The notes: generated by a model from the letters alone, not told the origin. Shown: positions 6,635 to 13,586, numbered from the stretch's first letter. The stretch: 35,286 bases of DNA from Nanobdellota archaeon (GCA_018901655.1 JAHIEG010000006.1:1-35286), one strand, 5' to 3'. Made by a program: numbers and translations.

Positions 6635-6754
6635 GCGGGAGTTGCCAAGCCTGGTCTAAGGCGCTGGACAAAAATAAATTAGTTTATTTTTGGGCGATGC
6701 TTAGGACCCAGTCTCTTAGTGAGTTCGCAGGTTCGAATCCTGCCTCCCGCACCA
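6635..6754 (+). tRNA. tRNA-Leu (UAG) with a 31-nt intron at non-canonical position 30/31
   Basis: Acceptor GCGGGAG pairs with CTCCCGC, the T-arm is GCAGG-TTCGAAT-CCTGC, there is a long variable arm typical of Leu, and CCA is encoded (6752-6754). Removing 6668-6698 gives a perfect anticodon arm CTGGG-CTTAGGA-CCCAG, anticodon UAG. The junctions fit a bulge-helix-bulge: CGCT pairs with GGCG between bulges GG|A and AT|G, followed by the intron stem CAAAAATAAA/TTTATTTTTG. The intron therefore lies within the anticodon stem. A TATA-like CTTTTTAAATC lies 25-35 bases upstream. Confidence 0.92.
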
Positions 6755-6764
6755 ATGTGATTTA

Positions 6765-7451
6765 ATGAATGAAGGAATACATATTGCAATAATACCAGAT
6801 GGAAACAGACGTTGGGCTAAAAAGAAAAGAAAGCCTACCATATATGGACACCAAAAAGGTGCTGAAACACTTGAAAATGTTCTAAAGTGGTCAGCAGAAT
6901 ATCCTGAAATAAAAATGATTAGTATATATGCACTTTCTACTGAAAATCTTAATCGTACTAAAAAAGAACTTATGGGTTTATGGAATGTCTACAAATCAAA
7001 TCTTGAAAAAATATTAAGTTCTGAAGAAATAAAAAAGAATCAAATAAGAGTCAAAATACTTGGTGATTACAAACTGTGGGATTCCGACACTAAAAAAGTA
7101 GCTAAAGAAGTTATGACAAATACAAAAAATTATGGTAAAAGTGTTTTAAACATATTACTTGCATATGGCGGAAAATTTGAAATAATGAATTCTATTAATA
7201 GTTTACTTAGAAATAAATCAAAAAAAATACCAGTTGCTGGTAAAATTTTTGAAGATTTTCTAATGGTCAAAAAACCAGTTGATCTTGTAATAAGAACAGG
7301 TGGACAGCATAGATTATCTAACTTCTTATTATACCAAGCAGCTTATTCTGAAATATATTTTACAGACACCTTATGGCCTGATTTTGATAAAAGAGAATTT
7401 AATAAAATAATGAAATGGTATCATAAACAGCAAAAAAAACTTGGAAAATAA
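6765..7451 (+). CDS. uppS: (Z)-polyprenyl diphosphate synthase (undecaprenyl-type cis-prenyltransferase)
   Basis: It adds isopentenyl diphosphate units in cis to make the long lipid carrier used for glycan assembly at the membrane. The 228-residue length is normal. Visible family motifs: IPDGNRRWAKK with catalytic Asp12, YALSTENLNR, and RTGGQHRLSNFLLYQAAYSEIYF followed by WPDF. Gln replaces the usual Glu in RTGGE. The start codon lies only 10 bases after the encoded CCA of tRNA-Leu, with GTGATTTA as ribosome-binding site, and there is no room for a separate promoter. The mRNA is therefore probably cotranscribed with the tRNA and released by 3' tRNA processing. It converges with lysS, leaving two bases between stops. 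Confidence 0.95.
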   Translation: MNEGIHIAIIPDGNRRWAKKKRKPTIYGHQKGAETLENVLKWSAEYPEIKMISIYALSTENLNRTKKELMGLWNVYKSNLEKILSSEEIKKNQIRVKILGDYKLWDSDTKKVAKEVMTNTKNYGKSVLNILLAYGGKFEIMNSINSLLRNKSKKIPVAGKIFEDFLMVKKPVDLVIRTGGQHRLSNFLLYQAAYSEIYFTDTLWPDFDKREFNKIMKWYHKQQKKLGK

Positions 7452-7453
7452 AT

Positions 7454-8986
7454 CTAAACTTTAGACAATATACTAATAATTTTTTCCTTCTCAGCTGCTT
7501 CTATAAATTGTGCAAGTCTTGGCCCCTTTTCTCTATTAAATAAAACCAAATAAACTATTTTAAAGAATTCTTTAATTGAAATATCATTATCTTTAGATAT
7601 GTCTGAAAATGCTTTTATCAGATCTTCTTTTGTATATTCAGTTCTAAGAAACGTAACAAGCTCTTCTATAACCCTTTTCTGCTTATCATCCAATTTAACT
7701 TTTGGACTATCTAATAAAATAAACATATGTTCTTGGCCATATTTCTCCATCCAGTTTTCCGCGCATTTTAATATTTGCAAATATCTCCTTCTATCCCCTT
7801 CTTCTATAATATTCAGTGATTTTAATGCATTTTCAGGTGTTCTGTAAATATTAATCAATTCTATACAATGTGTAAAATTTGGCTGTACAGGGATTTGTTT
7901 TGGAGGACTTATTGACATTTCATATACTCTTGACCAGTGTGCCTTATTTCTCTCAGAAGCCTTTTCTAGACCAAAATATATTCTTTCTGCTAAATAAAAA
8001 TCATCATAAGTCTTAATTATGTCATCATCAAGAGGTAGACTGAATTCTTTATTAGGTTTTGTTCCAGCATAAAGATACATAAAAATTTCTGGCAAATAAA
8101 TATCTAACATGTCTTTTACTGTTAAAACGTTTCCAAGAGAACTTGACATTTTAACACCTTGCCCCTTTAATTTAATCTGATTATATGCAACAAATTCTGG
8201 AGGAATACAAGGAAATACCACTTTAGCAATTTCTTTTGCTGTATCAAATGATCCACCTGGAGAAATATGATCTTTACCCCATGGTTCAAAAACTATATCA
8301 TAATACCTCCACTTCATTGGAACTTCAATTCTCCACTTTAATTTTATAATTCCAGTTTTAGAAAAATCAAAAGTATTTTCATAACCACATTCGCACTTAT
8401 ATTTTATTGTGTATTCTCCATTATATTCAACTATTTCAGTAAAATCCTTTTTACATCTTTCACAATAAATTTCAGCTGGTGACCAATTATTATCAAGCGG
8501 TTCTTTTCTAAACTTATTTAATATTTCAATTAATTCTTTCCTACTATTTAACGCAATTTTAATCTCTTCTTTATATTTCAATTCCTTATAATTTTTGGTC
8601 TCAGAATGATATTCCGGCTTAATTCCAAGAAAAGATACATCATTCATAAATTGTTTTGAAAAGTGTTCAGAATAATTATCATGACAACCCCACGGATCTG
8701 GGATCTCACTTAATGGCATTCCAATATACTTTTCCCACTCAGCTGGCACATTTTCTGGAACCTTTCTAAACCTATCATAATCATCAAAATAACAAATAAA
8801 TCTTACTTTCTTACCAAGTTTCTCAAACGCCCTATTAACTAAATAAACAGTTGCAAGTTCTCTAAATTTACCAACATGAATAATACCACTACTAGCTAAA
8901 CCTGCTCTAATAGCATATTCTTTCTTATTTGGATTCCTTTCCACTATCCTTTTTACTATCTGGTCTGCCCAAAACATCTCTTCCAT
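7454..8986 (-). CDS. lysS: Class I lysyl-tRNA synthetase
   Basis: It charges tRNA-Lys in the cytoplasm. The product of ~510 residues is class I (archaeal/spirochaete type), shown by the HIGH-like motif SSGIIHVG near residue 33 and the KMSKS-like GVKMSSSLGNV in the middle, with LysRS-typical FICYFDDYDRFRKVP and WRYYDIVFEPWGKDH. A Cys4 zinc site is visible (CERC ... CECGYENTF). The C-terminal half is helical, as in the family. I chose ATG 8986 because AGGTGA lies six bases ahead; an in-frame codon 42 bases further upstream lacks such a site. It is divergent from the site-2 protease gene with little space between, and converges on uppS. tRNA-Lys is encoded elsewhere in the window (21985-22087). 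Confidence 0.95.
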   Translation of the reverse strand: MEEMFWADQIVKRIVERNPNKKEYAIRAGLASSGIIHVGKFRELATVYLVNRAFEKLGKKVRFICYFDDYDRFRKVPENVPAEWEKYIGMPLSEIPDPWGCHDNYSEHFSKQFMNDVSFLGIKPEYHSETKNYKELKYKEEIKIALNSRKELIEILNKFRKEPLDNNWSPAEIYCERCKKDFTEIVEYNGEYTIKYKCECGYENTFDFSKTGIIKLKWRIEVPMKWRYYDIVFEPWGKDHISPGGSFDTAKEIAKVVFPCIPPEFVAYNQIKLKGQGVKMSSSLGNVLTVKDMLDIYLPEIFMYLYAGTKPNKEFSLPLDDDIIKTYDDFYLAERIYFGLEKASERNKAHWSRVYEMSISPPKQIPVQPNFTHCIELINIYRTPENALKSLNIIEEGDRRRYLQILKCAENWMEKYGQEHMFILLDSPKVKLDDKQKRVIEELVTFLRTEYTKEDLIKAFSDISKDNDISIKEFFKIVYLVLFNREKGPRLAQFIEAAEKEKIISILSKV

Positions 8987-9030
8987 GGTTTCACCTAACT
9001 TATTTATATGACTCAATGTTATAAACATTT

Positions 9031-10311
9031 ATGCTTGACCTATATTTCGTATCAGTTATTGCATTTTTTATCATACTAGGACTAGTCATATTTGCTGATC
9101 GAAAGAAAATTGAAATTAAATCATATGTAATCTTTATGAGAAGAACAAAAAGATTTAGAATTTTAATAGATGAAATAGCACAATTTTGGCCTGGATTTTG
9201 GAAAACAATAGGAACATTTGGAATAATAGTATGCTTTCTATACATGTTGCTTGGAACTGGATTTTTAATTAATAGTTCATACAACATAGCAGCGGGATTA
9301 GTTGACAAACCAACTATATCTTTAGTACTTCCAACGCCATTTTCTCAAGCATCTATAGGACCAGGATATATGAGTTTCCCATTCTGGTCGTGGTTCTTAA
9401 TTATACTAATGATACTAATTCCACACGAACTATCTCATGGAATATTATCTAGAACAGAAAAAATTAAATTAAAATCAGTTGGATTGCTATTACTTGTCCT
9501 ATCTCCAATAGCATTATTCATTACTGGACTATATGGTCTAATCGCTGGTGCCTTAACACTTGAAAGTCTTATGGTAGCACTATTCTTAATACTTCCTGGA
9601 GCATTTGTAGAACCAGATGAAAAACAACTAAAAAAGGCTAAAACAATAACAAGGCTTAGAGTATTTGCAGGAGGTTCTGCTGCTAACATATTTGTTGGAC
9701 TTACCGTGTTTATGATTACTGCTTTCATTTTATGGCCAGCTATGATTAGTCCAGGTGTTGATATTTTCTATGTAAACCAATCAAGCCCAGCATCTAATGC
9801 AGGTTTAACAAATGGTACAATTATAACACATATTAATAATATTCCGGTCTCAGTAAGTTATTGTGAATATAATAATGGTGGAATAAATGCATTCCTTCCA
9901 TACATGTGTAAATCAGGTTCTGGATATTTTGTAGAAGAAATTGGACAAGCTAAAATAGGAGATAATATACAAATGAGATCAGATGAAAAAACTTATGACA
10001 TATTAGTAAAAGCAGTTGAAGTTGATGGAATTGAATATCCTTTTGTTGGAATACTTTACAAACCAATTATTAAAAACGGCGATCCCGGATTCCTATTTAG
10101 TCTAATAAGCTTTATGAGTTTACTTTGGATATTTTCATTTGCAGTTGCTATATTCAATATATTACCAATCTACCCTCTAGATGGTGGGTTAATGGTTGAA
10201 ACTATTATTGAAAGGTTTAATAAGAAAAGCGCAAAAAAAATAGCTAGAGCAATAAGCTTAATTGTATTATTAATACTTTTGTATAACTTCTTTGGACCAC
10301 TACTAATGTAA
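9031..10311 (+). CDS. Site-2 protease family (M50) intramembrane metallopeptidase
   Basis: The 426-residue multi-pass membrane protein carries the zinc motif HELSH at 132-136 inside a hydrophobic helix and the second-ligand motif NILPIYPLDGG near residue 380, the two hallmarks of M50 proteases. Between them lies an extracytoplasmic PDZ-like insert (about 245-330; VNQSSPASNAGLTNGTIITHINNIPV), which in this family controls substrate access. Such enzymes cut transmembrane regulators within the bilayer; no partner is visible nearby. It has one N-terminal transmembrane segment, then a cluster of segments around the active site. The start lies just inside the divergent lysS promoter region, and a leaderless mRNA is likely. 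Its stop codon overlaps the first copy of the intergenic repeat. Confidence 0.9.
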   Translation: MLDLYFVSVIAFFIILGLVIFADRKKIEIKSYVIFMRRTKRFRILIDEIAQFWPGFWKTIGTFGIIVCFLYMLLGTGFLINSSYNIAAGLVDKPTISLVLPTPFSQASIGPGYMSFPFWSWFLIILMILIPHELSHGILSRTEKIKLKSVGLLLLVLSPIALFITGLYGLIAGALTLESLMVALFLILPGAFVEPDEKQLKKAKTITRLRVFAGGSAANIFVGLTVFMITAFILWPAMISPGVDIFYVNQSSPASNAGLTNGTIITHINNIPVSVSYCEYNNGGINAFLPYMCKSGSGYFVEEIGQAKIGDNIQMRSDEKTYDILVKAVEVDGIEYPFVGILYKPIIKNGDPGFLFSLISFMSLLWIFSFAVAIFNILPIYPLDGGLMVETIIERFNKKSAKKIARAISLIVLLILLYNFFGPLLM

Positions 10312-10348
10312 GTCCGCCACCCAAAAGATAACATTAGCTAGAACCCAT
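10310..10348 (+). repeat. Intergenic repeat copy R1 (divergent)
   Basis: Begins AAGTCCGCCACCC and later reads AACATTAGCTAGAACCCA, a weak match to the AAGTCCACCACACC ... AACATTACCCAGAGTCCA consensus seen in R2. It starts at the stop codon of the site-2 protease gene and precedes the TATA box TATTTATAAAG (10370-10380) of the JAMM gene. Confidence 0.45.
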
Positions 10349-10413
10349 GTTAACTACCTTAAAGTGATGTATTTATAAAGATTATCTTCTAACCATTTAC
10401 TATAGGGATTACT

Positions 10414-11007
10414 ATGAAAAGTAAATTATTTCAAAAAAACACAAGTGAAAATGTCAGAATAGAGATAATTCAATCACCGTTTGGAGATGATGGAATAGAG
10501 ATAATTGGTGAGCCATCTCGATTTTATAATAATTATATATTGAATATACCGGAAAAAATATTATCTGTACAAAAAACTCTGGGAATAGAGGAATGTATAT
10601 GGTTTGGAGCTCGAAAAATTACCGATAAAGAATATATTTTAGAAGATTTTTACATACCAAAAAAACAAGAAATCGGTTCTGTAACAGGTAAAATAAGCGC
10701 AGAAGAAAATTGTAAAACATTGAAGTATTTTGATCATAGTGGATTGAGAGCAATGATGCTTGGTCATAAACATCCAACAGATTATATTTCCCCTTCTAAT
10801 TTAGATATTAAAGAAATGGAAAGCCGACCAGGAATAATTTTTTCTATTATATCTGAATATAATGATAAAATTGGATTTTATTGTTTAAAAGAAACTTGGC
10901 GTGGAGAAAAACAAAATATTTCTGTAGAATTACCATCATCTGCAAAATTAATAGAAAGAGACAGAAATTCAAGTATTTTTGGATTATATGAAATTTATCA
11001 AATCTAA
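10414..11007 (+). CDS. JAMM/MPN+ metalloprotease-domain protein
   Basis: The 197-residue product has the complete JAMM signature H118-K-H120-P-x6-S128-x-x-D131 (HxH, ten residues, Asp), in GHKHPTDYISPSNLD. These ligands hold a zinc that hydrolyses isopeptide or peptide bonds in deubiquitinase-like enzymes. A candidate activating Glu lies in the strands around residues 59-78. The first ~45 residues look like a variable beta region. Archaeal homologues process ubiquitin-like SAMP conjugates or sulfur-carrier proteins; none is visible here, so the substrate is unknown. The gene is a single cistron between repeat copies R1 and R2, with a TATA box about 35-45 bases upstream. Confidence 0.8.
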   Translation: MKSKLFQKNTSENVRIEIIQSPFGDDGIEIIGEPSRFYNNYILNIPEKILSVQKTLGIEECIWFGARKITDKEYILEDFYIPKKQEIGSVTGKISAEENCKTLKYFDHSGLRAMMLGHKHPTDYISPSNLDIKEMESRPGIIFSIISEYNDKIGFYCLKETWRGEKQNISVELPSSAKLIERDRNSSIFGLYEIYQI

Positions 11008-11014
11008 ACAGTAG

Positions 11015-11057
11015 AAGTCCACCACACCATTTAGTAACATTACCCAGAGTCCACCAA
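11015..11057 (+). repeat. Intergenic repeat copy R2
   Basis: Reads AAGTCCACCACACC, then ATTTAGTAACATTACCCAGAG, then TCCACCAA. Its 11020-11054 segment is identical over 35 bases to 13335-13369 (copy R5). It lies between the JAMM stop and the promoter of the HELGH gene. Confidence 0.85.
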
Positions 11058-11068
11058 AAATCAAGATT

Positions 11069-11112
11069 TATTTAAACTGTTTCTACAATATATTTAAACT
11101 GTTTCTACAATA
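11069..11112 (+). repeat. Tandem 22-bp duplication carrying two TATA boxes
   Basis: Units 11069-11090 and 11091-11112 are identical. Each starts TATTTAAACTG and ends TTTCTACAATA, so the TATA box (TTTAAA) is present twice, 22 bp apart, upstream of the gene at 11133. The second copy is correctly placed for a short leader that includes AGGTGA. Confidence 0.85.
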
Positions 11113-11132
11113 TATTTACTAGGTGAATAATA

Positions 11133-11585
11133 GTGGTAACAAAAAAAGAAGTTGATAAATTCATAAAAAATCAGAAAAGCATTCATTTGTATAAAAAAGT
11201 TCAGAAAGCATTAAGAGATGTTTTGTTAGCCATGTCTGATGAAGATTATAGGAAAGTAACAAAAAATCTTATTTTAATGGTTGTTCATGAAACTTCATAT
11301 GGACAACTTATGTATCATTCACCAGTTAAATCAAAATTTAAAATATTACAATTGTCTGTAGCCAAAGATATTGACATTAATATTCTTAGATGGATTATTG
11401 CACATGAACTTGGTCATGCAACACAAGGAAGAAACTGGAGAAGAGGAGACGATGAAAAATTAGAAAAAGATGCAGATAAAAAAGCAGAAAAGTGGGGGTT
11501 TAAAAAAACAAAGGCAATACAGAAATATGGAGATAAAGAATATACAGGAATAAAAAAATTATATAAAAGAATAAATAAAAAATAA
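11133..11585 (+). CDS. Small HELGH zinc metallopeptidase (ImmA/SprT-like), GTG start
   Basis: The 150-residue product has the zinc-peptidase motif IIAHELGHATQG with H91, E92 and H95, followed by a likely third ligand in EKDADKKAEKWGF (E111-x-x-A-D), an arrangement seen in ImmA/IrrE and related minimal gluzincins. There is no signal peptide and both ends are very Lys-rich, so a cytoplasmic, possibly nucleic-acid-associated protein is likely. Known relatives cleave repressors or protein-DNA crosslinks; the target here is unknown. The start codon is GTG, supported by AGGTGA six bases ahead; no ATG occurs nearby. The promoter TATA box is duplicated in tandem. The gene sits between repeat copies R2 and R3 as a single-gene unit. 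Confidence 0.75.
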   Translation: MVTKKEVDKFIKNQKSIHLYKKVQKALRDVLLAMSDEDYRKVTKNLILMVVHETSYGQLMYHSPVKSKFKILQLSVAKDIDINILRWIIAHELGHATQGRNWRRGDDEKLEKDADKKAEKWGFKKTKAIQKYGDKEYTGIKKLYKRINKK

Positions 11586-11621
11586 AGCAAATCTACACTG
11601 TGATGTGCTTATATTCTAATT

Positions 11622-11664
11622 AAGCCCATTTCATCATTTAGTCACATTACCCAGAGCCTACCAA
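11622..11664 (+). repeat. Intergenic repeat copy R3
   Basis: Matches R2 at about 35 of 43 positions, with the core ACATTACCCAGAG intact. It precedes the promoter CTTTTATATTC (about 11677-11687) of the nucleotidyltransferase gene. Confidence 0.75.
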
Positions 11665-11706
11665 AATTAAGAAAGGCTTTTATATTCTATTTATTAATAA
11701 CTTAAT

Positions 11707-12519
11707 ATGGGTAATAAAGAATTAACTAAAACTGCAAAAGAGGTTTCTAAACTTTTACAAAAACTTCCAGAAGTTAAAGCAATTGCTATTTATGGTTCTG
11801 TTGCAAAAGGAGTTTTTGATGAACATTCTGATATTGACATTATTTGTTTGTCTACAAAGGTACCTAAAATTACAGCAGTTAAAACACTTTTAAAAGAAAA
11901 TAAAATCGGAATTGGTGAAATAAAACGAACAGGTGGTCTGAATGACCATGCAATGTATGTTGCACATTTCAAGAATAGAGAAATCCAAATTTTGTTTTTC
12001 TCGCTATATGTAATTGAAAATAACATAAAAGAAATTAAAAGAAGAGGTTACATATTTAAAGGTGAATCACATGTGGTAGATAAATCTTTTTATAATATTA
12101 TACTATGGGACCCGAATAAAATATTTAAACGATTCAAAACACGATTAAAGAAACATACCGATAGTAAACCTTATGTTAAAAATATTTTATGGGCAGGAGT
12201 GAAGAAATTTGCAAAAGGTACCGAAGTATTTATAGCATTAAAAAGAGGAGGATATATTTGGATAAATAGCATGATAAATAGTAAATTAAATGATTATTTA
12301 GATTGTCTTTATACGATAAATGGTCGTTTTTTTCATGCTGGAGAACCAAAATGGGCATTTAAACAGATTCCAGCTTTTAAATATAAGCCAAAAAACTGTG
12401 TTAAACGTTTAGAGCAAATATCTTTACTTGGAAATGGTCCAAAAGATTTGAAGAAAAAAATGAGAATATTCAAAACCCTGATAAAAGATACAGAACCATT
12501 AATAAGAAAGGGGAAATAA
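11707..12519 (+). CDS. Nucleotidyltransferase-fold protein (pol-beta superfamily)
   Basis: The N-terminal domain of this 270-residue protein has the superfamily motif IYGSVAKG (GS at 30-31) followed by HSDIDI (D42 and D44 as metal ligands), and a third acidic position is likely in REIQILFF. The C-terminal ~140 residues are helical and basic (KTRLKKHTDSKPYVKNILWAGVKKFAKGTEVFIALKRGG in pieces), as in DUF4037-like and antibiotic adenylyltransferase relatives. It would transfer an NMP to a small molecule, protein or RNA; the substrate cannot be read from sequence. A TATA box about 25 bases before the ATG suggests a leaderless mRNA. The M23-like gene follows with no gap, so the two form an operon within one repeat-bounded unit. 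Confidence 0.8.
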   Translation: MGNKELTKTAKEVSKLLQKLPEVKAIAIYGSVAKGVFDEHSDIDIICLSTKVPKITAVKTLLKENKIGIGEIKRTGGLNDHAMYVAHFKNREIQILFFSLYVIENNIKEIKRRGYIFKGESHVVDKSFYNIILWDPNKIFKRFKTRLKKHTDSKPYVKNILWAGVKKFAKGTEVFIALKRGGYIWINSMINSKLNDYLDCLYTINGRFFHAGEPKWAFKQIPAFKYKPKNCVKRLEQISLLGNGPKDLKKKMRIFKTLIKDTEPLIRKGK

Positions 12520-13026
12520 ATGAAAACAAAAAACATCTATTCATATCCAATAAATAAAAAGAATATTCAAAATGTAATAACAAAAGAATCTCCAGGCCAT
12601 ATATTATATCATAATGAAAAAACTGGATTTAAGTTTGATTTAAGAAATGCTACTGATTTTCTATGTGATGAGGGAACTTCTGTAATAGCAGCTTTAGATG
12701 GTGAAGTTATTGCTGTAATTGATAATGTAACAAAGAATTATGATGGAATGAATCCACCAATAGAAGATATTCTTTCTGAAAATGAACAAGTTGATAATGA
12801 AATAGTAATTAAGCATACTAATGGTGAATTTACAGACTATTGTCATTTGAAGCACAAAGGAGTTTTAGTAAAACCTGGTCAAAAAGTTAAAGCTGGTGAT
12901 ACTATTGGTTATAGTGGGGATACTGGGTGGTCAATTAAACCACATCTTCATTTTGTAGTATTCAGATTTTTGAAAGAAAAACCAGTAAAAGAATTAGAAA
13001 GTTTAAAAATACAGTTTAAAGAATAA
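12520..13026 (+). CDS. M23/LytM-fold peptidase-like protein lacking signal peptide and first His ligand
   Basis: The 168-residue product has the duplicated-hybrid-like M23 fold: TDFLCDEGTSVIAALDGEVI, DYCHLKHKGVLVKPGQKV and PHLHFVVF. D46, H109, H142 and H144 match ligand or catalytic positions, but the usual first His of HxxxD is Arg42, so catalysis is uncertain. M23 enzymes normally cut peptidoglycan crosslinks outside the cell; archaea lack that wall and no signal peptide is present, so this probably acts inside the cell or is a repurposed fold. The start codon follows the nucleotidyltransferase stop directly and they are surely cotranscribed. Repeat copy R4 starts just after the stop. Confidence 0.75.
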   Translation: MKTKNIYSYPINKKNIQNVITKESPGHILYHNEKTGFKFDLRNATDFLCDEGTSVIAALDGEVIAVIDNVTKNYDGMNPPIEDILSENEQVDNEIVIKHTNGEFTDYCHLKHKGVLVKPGQKVKAGDTIGYSGDTGWSIKPHLHFVVFRFLKEKPVKELESLKIQFKE

Positions 13027-13032
13027 CACTTT

Positions 13033-13065
13033 AAGCCCACCACACACTTTAGTCACATTGAACCC
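13033..13065 (+). repeat. Intergenic repeat copy R4
   Basis: AAGCCCACCACACACTTTAG then TCACATT matches R2 over its first ~28 bases with about five differences, then diverges. It precedes the TATA-like GAATTTAAATC (about 13092-13102) of the 42-residue ORF. Confidence 0.65.
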
Positions 13066-13123
13066 TTTAGAAAAGTGTTCATCCAAAACGCGAATTTAAA
13101 TCCTTTTCTATCTTAGTATAATT

Positions 13124-13252
13124 ATGTATATAATACAAACCTCAAGTAATACTCCTGCATTGATTATACCTAAATCGTATCTTAGGGACCATTTAGTAAG
13201 AATCGATGACAGTACTTATGAAAAATTAACAGATTTTGTTAAAATTGATTAG
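13124..13252 (+). CDS. 42-residue microprotein, antitoxin-like fragment
   Basis: The ORF starts MYIIQTSSNTPALIIPKSYL, continues RDHLVRIDDSTYEKLTDFVK and ends ID. IIPKSYLRDHL resembles the strand-turn of AbrB/SpoVT-type swapped-hairpin antitoxins, and VRIDDSTYEKLTDF resembles the opening of ribbon-helix-helix antitoxins; neither domain is complete. A TATA box about 25 bases before the ATG supports transcription as a leaderless mRNA. It is the fourth repeat-promoter-gene unit. No toxin gene follows. Confidence 0.45.
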   Translation: MYIIQTSSNTPALIIPKSYLRDHLVRIDDSTYEKLTDFVKID

Positions 13253-13334
13253 AAATAATTAACCATTTTATTTAATTTGGTCAGCATAAAAATCAAAAGT
13301 ATTAGCAATTAACTCAAAATATTCTAAAAAGGGA

Positions 13335-13369
13335 CACCACACCATTTAGTAACATTACCCAGAGTCCAC
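13335..13369 (+). repeat. Intergenic repeat copy R5 (35 bp identical to R2)
   Basis: CACCACACCATTTAG then TAACATTACCCAGAGTCCAC, identical to 11020-11054. No plus-strand gene follows. Instead an inverted partner of its first 15 bases (AAATGTGGTGTG, 13393-13404) starts a perfect hairpin. The bases 13253-13334 hold nothing I can identify. Confidence 0.85.
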
Positions 13370-13396
13370 TCTTATAAATTTTATAATAAAAGAAAT

Positions 13397-13416
13397 GTGG
13401 TGTGTTTCCACACCAC
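13397..13416. terminator. Perfect 8-bp hairpin, probable terminator for the micro-ORF pair
   Basis: GTGGTGTG-TTTC-CACACCAC. On the minus strand it lies 35 bases after the stop of the acidic micro-ORF and is followed by T-rich sequence (TTTCTTTTATT), so it may end that transcript. Its left arm can instead pair with the start of R5 (ACACCACACC), which gives two alternative structures. Confidence 0.5.
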
Positions 13417-13451
13417 TAAATTATTATTAAAACATTTTAATTGAAATGTAT

Positions 13452-13508
13452 TTAATCTTCTTCGTCTTCATCATCGTCGAAATCATCGTCGTCGTCATCC
13501 CATTTCAT
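13452..13508 (-). CDS. Acidic 18-residue micro-ORF
   Basis: MKWDDDDDDFDDDEDEED: 15 of 18 residues are Asp or Glu. GTGATT lies a few bases before the ATG. It is downstream of the Lys-rich micro-ORF on the same strand and followed by the hairpin at 13397-13416. No homologue is known to me. It might bind a basic partner electrostatically. Confidence 0.5.
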   Translation of the reverse strand: MKWDDDDDDFDDDEDEED

Positions 13509-13553
13509 TTTTAATCACTTCTTTTTATTTAACTAAAAATTCTTTAACTTAAT

Positions 13554-13586
13554 TTATTTTTTTTCTGCTTTTTTCTTTTTTGCCAT
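13554..13586 (-). CDS. Lys-rich 10-residue micro-ORF with very strong ribosome-binding site
   Basis: MAKKKKAEKK. The upstream AAAGGAGGTG, ten bases before the ATG, is among the best Shine-Dalgarno matches in the window. A TATA-like TTAAATTATAGA (about 13625-13636) stands further upstream. The signals argue for translation even though the product is tiny; alternatively the ribosome-binding site serves as a leader for the acidic frame 45 bases downstream. Confidence 0.5.
   Translation of the reverse strand: MAKKKKAEKK

Noticed and set aside
10310-13369. CRISPR array
   Set aside because: Repeats are imperfect, irregularly spaced by whole genes, and each precedes a promoter; no cas gene is present.
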